8,997 nucleotides of DNA, taken from the NCBI GenBank assembly GCA_014763905.1, contig JACXUN010000046.1, forward strand, positions 1 through 8,997, in the 5' to 3' direction. The notes under the pieces are model-generated. The model was given only the letters and a program-made list of their open reading frames with translations, was not told where the DNA came from and did no database searches. The stretch is from Campylobacterales bacterium. Lineage in GTDB: Bacteria > Campylobacterota > Campylobacteria > Campylobacterales > Sulfurovaceae. Within the stretch, counting starts at the first letter, position 1. The number at the start of each line of letters is the position of its first letter. Below, piece by piece: positions 1 to 6,675 of the stretch. The translations under genes and the position numbers were made by a program.

Positions 1-32
1 GATTTGGAATGTGTTTTTTTTCCATTTACATT

Positions 33-1183
33 ATTTGAATTTGCCCTTTTAGGGTTTGAAACTCTTGTGTTTTTATTACTTTGTCTTCTTCTGGTTGATT
101 TGAATTTGCCCTTTTAGGGTTTGAAACCAATATAAACAGTGATAGTTGCATGCTCCAAACGAGATTTGAATTTGCCCTTTTAGGGTTTGAAACAATCTAA
201 CTATGAGACTAATGTAGAAGGGCAGTCATTTGAATTTGCCCTTTTAGGGTTTGAAACCGTCACTTCCGTCATTTATAACCACCACTTTATGTGGATTTGA
301 ATTTGCCCTTTTAGGGTTTGAAACTTCATGGGAAAGCTTTTCAGCGGATCTTTGAAAGATGATTTGAATTTGCCCTTTTAGGGTTTGAAACGTTTTTCGC
401 TTTGTAGCGATAAAACTTTCAAAGATTTATTTGAATTTGCCCTTTTAGGGTTTGAAACTGAAAAAAGAATTGAGAAATGCTATAATAGAAGTAATTTGAA
501 TTTGCCCTTTTAGGGTTTGAAACTCACCTGATGATACCGCAGCTAGCCCAAGGTCGCTGTATTTGAATTTGCCCTTTTAGGGTTTGAAACTCAATTCTAA
601 TAATGAATGATAAAAACGCTCCTAAGATTTGAATTTGCCCTTTTAGGGTTTGAAACAAACCTATGGTTGAAGATATAAAACTTTTTATTTATATTTGAAT
701 TTGCCCTTTTAGGGTTTGAAACACACTAACAAAAAGCATATCATTTTCGAATAAAAACATTTGAATTTGCCCTTTTAGGGTTTGAAACGAAAAGAAGATG
801 GTAAAGGAATTGTGGGGATCATTCATTTGAATTTGCCCTTTTAGGGTTTGAAACGAGCGTGTATGCTACTGCCTAGAAAATACAGCTTATTTGAATTTGC
901 CCTTTTAGGGTTTGAAACAACCAATCTAAATCTTTAAACTCTCCTTCCCAGTATTTGAATTTGCCCTTTTAGGGTTTGAAACTCACGATTCAAAAAAAAA
1001 GTCAAGAGAAAAAGTTATTATTTGAATTTGCCCTTTTAGGGTTTGAAACAGCAACCCCACCAAGAAATCTTTAGCTTTTCTAACAAATTTGAATTTGCCC
1101 TTTTAGGGTTTGAAACCTATCTGTTTGTCTGCTTCATATATCGGCGAGCAGTGATTTGAATTTGCCCTTTTAGGGTTTGAAAC
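33..1183 (+). CRISPR. CRISPR array, 18 repeats and 17 spacers, no cas genes in the window
   Basis: Eighteen copies of a 30-bp repeat start at 33, 98, 164, 228, 295, 362, 429, 494, 561, 627, 693, 759, 825, 889, 953, 1020, 1087 and 1154. I read them all as identical. The repeat begins ATTTGAATTTG, has a 4-bp stem CCCT-TTT-AGGG at repeat positions 12-22, and ends with TTTGAAAC, exactly the 8 nt left after Cas6-type cleavage at the hairpin base. Repeats ending in GAAAC are usually in crRNA-sense orientation, so plus-strand transcription with the leader on the left is inferred. The 17 spacers are all different and 34-37 bp long. A 30-bp repeat with 34-37-bp spacers fits type I-B or type III systems, but the subtype cannot be fixed without cas genes. 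Bases 1-32 are an AT-rich stretch with a T run; they could be the leader end or a spacer cut by the window edge. Confidence 0.97.
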
Positions 1184-1263
1184 GAAGCAATGATGCGTTG
1201 GGAATGCATACGTGTTAACGAGGAGTTTTGTAGATTAAAATAGAGATAGTTTGATATATTAAC

Positions 1264-1283
1264 GGTCGGTGAACCGACCCTAC
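1264..1283 (-). repeat. REP-like palindrome with GTAG foot
   Basis: On the minus strand the sequence reads GTAG followed directly by GGTCGG-TTCA-CCGACC, a perfect 6-bp stem with a 4-nt loop. A GTAG-type tetranucleotide at the 5' foot of a short GC-rich hairpin is the hallmark of REP sequences mobilised by RAYT (TnpA-REP) transposases. A second element with the same layout is at 6676-6701. It lies downstream of the cobS-cobC pair, where it could also end or stabilise their transcript, but no T run follows, so it is not a classical intrinsic terminator. No RAYT gene is in the window. Confidence 0.55.
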
Positions 1284-1307
1284 ACGATGGTCAATTGAAA
1301 TAAGTCC

Positions 1308-1424
1308 CTACCCAAAATTAATTTCAAGCTGTTCAGTTTTTCCATAGCCTGCTAAAACTCTATGGATATAATTTTCTAAAGCTGTAGGAGAAGCATAATC
1401 AGGGATATTAATCCAGTGATACCT
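1308..1424 (-). pseudogene. Out-of-frame C-terminal tail of the cobC-like phosphatase
   Basis: A 38-codon open stretch in the +1 frame relative to the phosphatase gene overlaps the last codons of that gene and runs on to a TAG stop at 1308-1310. It opens just after a TAG at 1425-1427 and has no start codon near its beginning. It encodes RYHWINIPDYASPTALENYI and then a further 18 residues ending EINFG. The codons match the AT-rich usage of the neighbouring gene. Joined to the 170-residue phosphatase it would give about 204 residues, near the usual size of CobC proteins (about 200). The simplest reading is a one-base insertion (or two-base loss) near 1424-1430 that cut the gene short. A sequencing error or chance open frame is possible. 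Confidence 0.45.
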
Positions 1425-1920
1425 CTATAGATTCTAAATAGCCTAATGTTATAGGTTGTTGACCTACTATACGCAAAATCTCTTTAATGGTACCTGCATG
1501 TGTGCAGAGGAGTATTGTTTTGTTTTGGGGGAGTGTAGCCAAAAAAGCCTTGATTCGTCTTCTAAAATCATTCGCTGACTCTTGACAAATGTAGTTGTGC
1601 CAATGCTCTTCACTTATTAAGTATTGCTTTTTAAAGCTAGGAAGTTGCTCTATTTCACTAAAAGATTTTCCTTCAATCTCTGCTTTAAACGCTACTTCTC
1701 TAAGTGCTTTTGTAGTTTCAAAAGGTTGTTGGAGTGTTTCAACGGTTTGAATAGAGCGTTGTAAATCTGAACTGATTATTAGATCAAATTTTTTTGCTTT
1801 GAGCAGTGCTATTTGGTGTCTATCAATCAGCCTTTCATCGATAGAGAGATTACTCCATCCATGGTATCGATTTTGTTGTTCTTTGGGTGGTGCTGCATGA
1901 CGTAGAAGGGTTAAAGTCAT
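1408..1920 (-). CDS. cobC: Histidine phosphatase family protein, probable alpha-ribazole phosphatase (CobC type)
   Basis: 170 residues of the phosphoglycerate-mutase-like histidine phosphatase superfamily. The N-terminal LLRHA motif carries Arg7 and the phospho-acceptor His8; SDLQRS (51-56) supplies the second Arg; Glu75/Glu83 lie in the LREVAFKAEIEGK segment where the family has its acid; THAG (140-143) supplies the second His. The family also includes phosphoglycerate mutases and other phosphatases, so the substrate comes from context: the ATG overlaps the stop of cobS by ATGA (1917-1920), implying translational coupling. CobC removes the 5'-phosphate of alpha-ribazole phosphate or of adenosylcobalamin phosphate in nucleotide-loop assembly. 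It should be cytoplasmic. The protein is about 30 residues shorter than typical CobC, and a coding-like tail follows in the +1 frame (1308-1424), so it may be frameshifted near its end. All visible catalytic residues lie before the break. Confidence 0.8.
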   Translation of the reverse strand: MTLTLLRHAAPPKEQQNRYHGWSNLSIDERLIDRHQIALLKAKKFDLIISSDLQRSIQTVETLQQPFETTKALREVAFKAEIEGKSFSEIEQLPSFKKQYLISEEHWHNYICQESANDFRRRIKAFLATLPQNKTILLCTHAGTIKEILRIVGQQPITLGYLESIEVSLD

Positions 1921-2654
1921 AACGCTACACCTATAAACAGCAAAGTCTCAACTCCTTCAAGCGTAGCTCCTAAAACATCTCCATTGACAAAACCTATTTT
2001 TGACTTTATAATCCATGAAATTATCAGGGCTAAAACGACTCCTTGTATGAGTATGAGGATAAAATAGGGTGTTAAAAATGAACCAAGAAGGCTAAAGAGT
2101 AGAAAAGAGGTTATCAAATAGCCCTTGGATAGAGCATTTTTAAGTTGTATAGTAAAAGAGGATTTAAATGTATGGATTTTAAAGAGCATTAAAAGTGAAA
2201 GACGACTGATGATTAATACAGAGATAAACTCCATAAAAAGATGATGGGTTAAAAGGTAGACACTGCCTGCAACTTTTAAAAGTACCAATCCCACAGCATA
2301 CAAAACACCCATAGCACCGACGGTTGGTTCTTTGATAATGGCATAGGCATTTTTACCCGAGTGAGTAGCGTAGATGGCATCGGCTACATCCATTACAGCT
2401 TCAGTGTGAAGGAAGCCATAAAGTATCATATAGCCCACAGCCGAGATAATGGCTCCATACCACCCTAAAGGGGCTAAAAAAGAGAAGAGTATAATGCTTA
2501 TACCTCCTAAAGTGAATCCTATCAAAGGTAAAAAGAGGAGCATTGAGGCTAAAACCTCTTTTTGTGCAAGATTATCGGTACGCTTAAATGGTATTGGAAG
2601 GATGGAAAAGTAAGAGAAAGAGAATTTTAGACCTAAGTAGATATTGTTAATCAT
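1917..2654 (-). CDS. cobS: Adenosylcobinamide-GDP ribazoletransferase (cobalamin synthase)
   Basis: Polytopic membrane protein of 245 residues that joins adenosylcobinamide-GDP to alpha-ribazole (or its phosphate), the last assembly step of adenosylcobalamin. Family features visible are the N-terminal LGLKFSFSYFSILPIPF segment, an acidic patch EAVMDVADAIYA (85-96) matching the DGLADTADG region, KEPTVGAMG (108-116) matching the family's DS-IGAFG motif, and GDVLGAT (225-231) near the C-terminus. Several hydrophobic helices (about 36-59, 64-82, 113-135, 178-215) agree with an inner-membrane location. I chose the ATG at 2654, because MINNIYLGLKF aligns with the usual CobS start. The open frame runs 14 codons further to a TTG at 2696 with no ribosome binding site; the ATG itself has only a distant AAAGG. 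It overlaps the downstream phosphatase by 4 bases. No cobalamin riboswitch fits in the roughly 100-base upstream gap. Confidence 0.88.
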   Translation of the reverse strand: MINNIYLGLKFSFSYFSILPIPFKRTDNLAQKEVLASMLLFLPLIGFTLGGISIILFSFLAPLGWYGAIISAVGYMILYGFLHTEAVMDVADAIYATHSGKNAYAIIKEPTVGAMGVLYAVGLVLLKVAGSVYLLTHHLFMEFISVLIISRLSLLMLFKIHTFKSSFTIQLKNALSKGYLITSFLLFSLLGSFLTPYFILILIQGVVLALIISWIIKSKIGFVNGDVLGATLEGVETLLFIGVAL

Positions 2655-2706
2655 TAGATGTTCTGAACCTTTAGCAAGATTCAGAAGTATAACCAAATAG
2701 GAAAGT

Positions 2707-2730
2707 ATTTTACCTTTTTAGATGTCTAAA
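2707..2730 (-). promoter_or_regulatory. Possible cobS promoter with an operator-like palindrome
   Basis: In the gap between the GTPase gene and cobS, the minus strand has TTTAGA-CA-TCTAAA (2717-2730), a perfect 6+2+6 inverted repeat, followed four bases later by TAAAAT (2707-2712), a plausible -10 box about 50 bases upstream of the cobS start. There is no convincing -35 box, which is common in AT-rich Campylobacterota promoters. The palindrome placed just upstream of the -10 could bind a regulator. This is a positional inference, and no known regulator motif was recognised. Confidence 0.25.
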
Positions 2731-2757
2731 CTATTTGTCGTCACACTCTTTTTTTGG

Positions 2758-4161
2758 TTATGAGCAAATCAATGCTTGAAAGCTTTTCATAATAACCTGA
2801 CGATACGCTTCACTCATCTCCTCACTCACCTCTTCCCCTTTACGCAGTTTGGTATGCAGCTTCTCCAACTCTTTTCGCATCTCACTGTCGATAATCTGTT
2901 GGGTATAAAAAGTCTCATGCTCTAAGTGCAAGGTGTTTCGCAAGGCGTGGGAGCGTTTGGCTAGGAGGGAGGCGTAGTATAAGGCTCTGCCTAGCAGGAC
3001 ATAGGGGAAGTTGAGATTTTGCATCGGGCCGATGGTGAGTTCGCGTCGTCCGAACTGTTGTCCGAGTAGTTTGATATGGTAGAGATTGTCAAATCCCAGC
3101 ATGGCACCGACACCGCCGACGACACCGCCGATGAGGGAGCCTAATAGCAGACTGCTGCCGCCGGCTAAGGCATCGATCCCGAGTCCGCCTAAGGCTCCGG
3201 CTGAGGCTCCGGTGACGATGAGTTCTTTTTGGCTGAGTCCGAAAATGGAGGCACTCTCTTTGGAGAAGAGACCGACGTTGTCAAAGGCGAGGAGATTTTC
3301 GACTTTGTCGATGCTGCGGTGGTTCCAGATCGTTTCGATCTCTTTTTCGACCTCTTTCTCTTGCTGTATCAGATGGGTTTGGTAACGGTTGATGGCACGT
3401 GACTCTTCTACTTTGGTGGCTTTGTCTGTGGCTATGGTCTGTATCTCTTGGTAGGTGAGGGATTTTTGGATATGGGTCACAATCGCATCGATGGTTTGGT
3501 CGATCTTCTGTTGATGCAGATTGGTTAGGACTTGGATGGCGGTTTTGATATCCTCTGTCCACTCCTCTTTGAGCTGTGCCATGCTTTCTAGGAGGGCGAT
3601 ATGGTCTTGGAAGGTGGCGGTCATGGGATTGAAGGTACGCACCAGCCGAAAGTAGTGTCCCAATGCCCGTTTCCACTGTTCTCGGTAATCCTCATCGCCT
3701 ATGAGATTGAGAATCGCCATCGAGGGCTGTCCGGTGTAGCGGAGAATCTCCATCTCGGTTTCATACTCGGCTCCGTAGGGCTTGGAGGCATCGACCACAT
3801 AGATGATCCCGGCTCCTTCGATGATCGGTTCTAGTAGTTCAATCTCATCATGGAATCGCGGATCGTCCCGGTGCTGGGTGATAAAGGATTTGACCAAGTC
3901 CGCCCGTTTGTCGGCGGTAACCGGCTCTTGGGATTGGAGCCAAGCGAGAATCCGTCTTGCCCGTTGGAATCCGGGTGTATCAAATAGCTCATAAATCGTC
4001 TTGCCATCTACTACGAGGGGGAATCCCCTTTTGACCTGCGTGGTTCCAGGAGTATTGGCAATCTGTACCGAATCATCAAGTGCTAGGGAGGAGACGATGG
4101 AGCTTTTGCCTTTGTTGGGGTGTCCGACGACGGCGAATTTGGGATAGAGCTTAGGTTGCAT
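2758..4161 (-). CDS. GTPase with C-terminal DUF3482 region
   Basis: 467 residues. The N-terminal Era/TrmE-like G domain shows G1 GHPNKGKS (13-20), G2 in NTPGTTQ (36-42), and G3 DTPG (61-64). VVDAS (122-126) is the usual strand after G3. At the G4 position it has NLIGDED (152-158) instead of NKxD, so base recognition may be relaxed. The rest matches what I know as the DUF3482 architecture: helical, probably coiled regions (about 190-290), then a glycine-rich hydrophobic stretch (about 317-356) able to form a membrane hairpin, then a helical tail. The frame extends upstream to 4260, but the ATG at 4161 is preferred: it has GGAG about 8 bases upstream and starts MQPKLYPKFAVVGHPNKGKS, the family's usual start. 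It overlaps the DUF2868 gene by 11 bases. DUF2868 and DUF3482 proteins are habitual neighbours in Proteobacteria; their role is unknown. Base composition is richer in GC than in cobS/cobC. Confidence 0.85.
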   Translation of the reverse strand: MQPKLYPKFAVVGHPNKGKSSIVSSLALDDSVQIANTPGTTQVKRGFPLVVDGKTIYELFDTPGFQRARRILAWLQSQEPVTADKRADLVKSFITQHRDDPRFHDEIELLEPIIEGAGIIYVVDASKPYGAEYETEMEILRYTGQPSMAILNLIGDEDYREQWKRALGHYFRLVRTFNPMTATFQDHIALLESMAQLKEEWTEDIKTAIQVLTNLHQQKIDQTIDAIVTHIQKSLTYQEIQTIATDKATKVEESRAINRYQTHLIQQEKEVEKEIETIWNHRSIDKVENLLAFDNVGLFSKESASIFGLSQKELIVTGASAGALGGLGIDALAGGSSLLLGSLIGGVVGGVGAMLGFDNLYHIKLLGQQFGRRELTIGPMQNLNFPYVLLGRALYYASLLAKRSHALRNTLHLEHETFYTQQIIDSEMRKELEKLHTKLRKGEEVSEEMSEAYRQVIMKSFQALICS

Positions 4162-5554
4162 CGATAATCTCCACTTTGGCAGGATTGAATCCCTGCAGTT
4201 TGCGTCGCCACACTTCGACATCGTTTGGGTCACTCCGGTAGGCTTGTGCCGGTGTACCAAGAGGGTAAAGCTGGATGCGTTCGACTTTTGGATTGTCGAT
4301 TAGCAGTTCTAAAAAATCGACAAAATCCATCGTCGGCGGTTCCCAAGCTTTGACATAGAGCAGAACCAACCCTTGGGCTAGCCGGGCAATGGCTTCATCT
4401 TCGCTAAAGGTGTGACTCCCACCTGCTTCGTGGGTCTGTTTACCTTGAATCTGCCGGCTGTCATGGATCAGCAGCATCTCCTCTGTCGTCCAGTTCCAGC
4501 CAAAGATGTGGGGATAAGCTCTTTTCTCAGTAGGGACAGTCGGCTCCTCATTAGTCTGGGTAAGCGGGAGATGGGTCTCTACTTGGGGGGCTTGGGTGGT
4601 GACGAACGGGGTTTGGAAATGACGCTGAAGTCTCTCTATCCCGTCGATATGGAGAAAAGCTCTGTCGAGTGCTTTTTGCAATCCCAACCGAGTGACGCAC
4701 CAAAAGAGCAGCCGCAAGCCAATGGCATAGAGTAGTGTGGTCATTGCCAAAAACTGCCACCATGCACCGAGACGGTTGGCATTGGCAATCATAGTGCTAT
4801 CGAGTCGCTCACCCAAACGGAAGTACTGGCTCAACTCGACCAGTTCAATGGAAGGGACGGCAGAAGGAAGCCATGCGTGCCATATCCAGCCGACGGTACT
4901 GAGCAGGGATTGGAAGCTTGCCGGTGCGACATCGAGGGTGGTACTCCAGCCAAAAGCGATATCTTTGACCACTACCATGACCAGCAGGGCGATTAGCAGT
5001 CCGACCGAAAAGAGCAGGGAGAGCATCTGTAACCGTTCGACAAAGAGCCAACGCTGTAGAGTATAGGGCAAAGCGACGTGGGTGCGTAAGGTCGTGCGGT
5101 ATTTGGGCGAGAGGGTTTGCAGTATCTTCTCCAACCAGTAGAGCGGGAAAAAGTGGGCAAAAAAGTTCCCGATATTTTTATCGCCCAAGAGAGAAACAAT
5201 CGATAAAATCATACCGATAATCGGAAGCAGCATGGCGATAAAGAGGTAATAGATCACATTGACCGGAGCCTCACCGCTGTAACTGAGCAGTCCAAATCCG
5301 GTTAAAAATCCCAAGACGAAGAAGAGAAAGGCGGAGAGCTGTGTGATCGCCTGAAAATGTTGGGTGTAACTTTTGGAGTTGAGCGGTTCGGTAATCTCAA
5401 AGCGATATTTGCTTACCCAAGTAAGCAGCATCTGCTGCGGCTTGGAGGCTAGCTCTGGATGTTGGAGGGCGAAGGTTCGGTTTGCTTCATGGGTTCCTTG
5501 ATAGCTCTTAAGCAGTTGAACCGTGTCAAGATAGGTGTTGAGTGATGGTTTCAT
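4151..5554 (-). CDS. DUF2868 family membrane protein
   Basis: 467 residues with four predicted membrane helices (about 70-90, 99-123, 174-197 and 264-286) and a soluble C-terminal domain. The C-terminal part has the features I associate with DUF2868: FGWNW (351-355), a long polar linker before it (315-345), and LYVKAWEPPTMDFVDFLELL (399-418), then a strand-rich end. The ATG at 5554 follows GGTAGGG with a short spacing, and a TATAAT box lies about 30 bases further upstream, so this is the first gene of a two-gene unit. Its 3' end overlaps the GTPase start by 11 bases, which suggests co-translation and a joint membrane-associated function, similar in logic to YcjF/YcjX-type pairs (analogy only). 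No enzymatic activity is assigned. A 60-base sample in this gene (4801-4860) is 57% GC against 32% in a cobS sample (2101-2160). Confidence 0.8.
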   Translation of the reverse strand: MKPSLNTYLDTVQLLKSYQGTHEANRTFALQHPELASKPQQMLLTWVSKYRFEITEPLNSKSYTQHFQAITQLSAFLFFVLGFLTGFGLLSYSGEAPVNVIYYLFIAMLLPIIGMILSIVSLLGDKNIGNFFAHFFPLYWLEKILQTLSPKYRTTLRTHVALPYTLQRWLFVERLQMLSLLFSVGLLIALLVMVVVKDIAFGWSTTLDVAPASFQSLLSTVGWIWHAWLPSAVPSIELVELSQYFRLGERLDSTMIANANRLGAWWQFLAMTTLLYAIGLRLLFWCVTRLGLQKALDRAFLHIDGIERLQRHFQTPFVTTQAPQVETHLPLTQTNEEPTVPTEKRAYPHIFGWNWTTEEMLLIHDSRQIQGKQTHEAGGSHTFSEDEAIARLAQGLVLLYVKAWEPPTMDFVDFLELLIDNPKVERIQLYPLGTPAQAYRSDPNDVEVWRRKLQGFNPAKVEIIDAT

Positions 5555-5584
5555 ATTCCCTACCGCTAATTTTTTATAGGGTAG

Positions 5585-5590
5585 ATTATA
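5585..5590 (-). promoter_or_regulatory. Predicted -10 box for the DUF2868-GTPase unit
   Basis: The minus strand carries a perfect TATAAT hexamer about 30 bases upstream of the DUF2868 ATG, which places a transcription start around 5578 and leaves a short leader containing the GGTAGGG ribosome binding site. No good -35 hexamer is visible at 17 bases; the region is AT-rich. It lies in the 54-base gap after the BspA-like remnant, the only place where this two-gene unit could have its own promoter. Confidence 0.4.
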
Positions 5591-5608
5591 CGGTGAATCG
5601 GCTTAGGT

Positions 5609-6142
5609 TTATATTTCCCCTGCATCCACAATATTCCAACCGAAGTTGTCGATCAAATATTGTCGACTGGCTCGACCTTCTTCACTGTAGTGGGTTTGGT
5701 TGGCTCCCAACGTGACATTGGATCGTAAACTTAACATCGCCCAGCCGTTCAGGATACTGTCGTAATTGAGGGTAGAGAGCGGTGACCGGTAGAACATATT
5801 TTGCATGTTGTAGACATGCGAGACATCCCAGCTGCTGATATCTTGGTTGAATCGTTTGGCTCCTCTAAACATACCTCCCATCTGTGTAAAATGCGAGACA
5901 TCCCAATCAGAGATATCTTGATTGAGCAGGCTGCAGTCTTGGAACATCAAGGTCCCGTCTGTTACCCGAGAGAGGTCTGGTCGATCTGTTGCATGGATCA
6001 CCATATTGCGGCATCCTCTAAAGGCTCGACGCATGATTTCCCATTTGATTTGTCCCCACTGTTCAATGGAGATGAGTTTGTTTTCATCCCAGTGACCAAA
6101 GTAGATACGTGGGAAGTTAAGGCGTAGGCTTTGATAATCGCT
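5609..6142 (-). pseudogene. N-terminally truncated BspA-like (DUF285) repeat surface protein
   Basis: The reading frame encodes the C-terminal part of a BspA-family protein. It contains two repeats of about 25 residues, LNQDISDWDVSHFTQMGGMF and FNQDISSWDVSHVYNMQNMF, followed by the typical end region (ILNGWAMLSL ... YSEEGRASRQYLIDNFGWNI). The first ATG is at 6034, but family-like sequence continues upstream of it in the same frame (NFPRIYFGHWDENKLISIEQ, then WGQIKWE), as far as an in-frame TGA at 6143-6145, with no ATG, GTG or TTG between. The usual N-terminal part with the WGDG-type domain and any signal peptide are missing. It is therefore probably a remnant left by deletion. Intact homologues are secreted or surface-anchored and thought to act in adhesion. 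Translation from 6034 would give 141 residues, but I see no good ribosome binding site there. Confidence 0.7.
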
Positions 6143-6199
6143 TCATTATCAAGAGAGAGTGTTTTTTGATTTTGAAGAGGAGATCATTAATCGGTATCA

Positions 6200-6658
6200 T
6201 TAGAAGTATTCTTTAATAATGTGCGGGAAGGTTTTGACGGTTTTTTGTGCTTTGGCTATCTTCTCTTCAAAGACCACTTTGGAGTGCGGGAAGGTCTCTT
6301 GTAACTCTTCGTAGATCTCAATTTTTCGTTCAATATGATCCTCTAAGGCATCAAGTACTGCTTGCATACGCTCTTGACTCACGGCAAATTTCATGAGCAG
6401 TTCAAACATCCGTTTTCTAGGGTGAATCGACATGGAATCTCCCGCTGCTTCGGCGATCTCTTTGATATCCCATCGTGAGAGATAGATACCGCTGGCATTG
6501 GGTGCTACGATCTTGGCATAAAGGGCTTCGGTATAGCTTGGATAGTCTTTGAGGTCAACCTCTTCATCCGTGCTGCAGCTTCCATCGGTGCAGAATTCAC
6601 CGCTCTCTTTGAGTGCCTCGAATTCGGCTCGTAAATCTTCTAGGTCTTTGTCTAGCAT
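6200..6658 (-). CDS. Conserved-looking protein of unknown family in the TorD cluster
   Basis: 152 residues, rich in charged residues and probably all-helical and cytoplasmic, with no membrane segment or signal peptide. I do not recognise a family. Near the N-terminus, EFCTDGSCSTDEE has two cysteines (Cys23, Cys28) in an acidic loop that could bind a metal or form a disulfide. A helical core follows (about 43-120) with SRWDIKEIAEAAG (61-73) and HPRKRMFELLMKF (79-91), and the end is a long helix pair. The start is well supported: AAAGGAG stands six bases before the ATG. It is the last gene of the unit that starts with the TorD-like chaperone, after a 56-base gap holding a REP-like palindrome. 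By position it may be an accessory factor for the same redox enzyme; this is inference only. Confidence 0.75.
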   Translation of the reverse strand: MLDKDLEDLRAEFEALKESGEFCTDGSCSTDEEVDLKDYPSYTEALYAKIVAPNASGIYLSRWDIKEIAEAAGDSMSIHPRKRMFELLMKFAVSQERMQAVLDALEDHIERKIEIYEELQETFPHSKVVFEEKIAKAQKTVKTFPHIIKEYF

Positions 6659-6675
6659 TGTTTCTCCTTTATATT

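Noticed and set aside
657..692. Ten-base match (ATAAAACTTT) between spacer 10 and spacer 6
   Set aside because: It is pure AT-rich sequence with one C, and is expected by chance among 17 AT-rich spacers.
1184..1243. Short plus-strand open frame just right of the array (MMRWECIRVNEEF... ending TAG at 1241-1243)
   Set aside because: It looks protein-like, but is only 18 codons from its first ATG, lies directly behind a stop within the last repeat, and has no ribosome binding site. It may be a gene remnant, but this is too short to support.
2655..2757. Cobalamin riboswitch before cobS
   Set aside because: The gap is only about 100 bases, too short for this riboswitch class, and no B12-box-like sequence is visible.
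3086..3834. Plus-strand and alternate-frame open frames across the GTPase gene
   Set aside because: They are shadows of the GC-rich minus-strand gene; their translations are low-complexity (Pro/Ser- or Arg-rich) and lack family features.
6115..6200. Minus-strand 27-codon open frame starting MIPINDLLFKIKKH at the TAATG junction after the 152-aa gene
   Set aside because: The start overlaps the preceding stop, but the peptide is very short, resembles nothing known, and does not join in frame with the BspA-like remnant.
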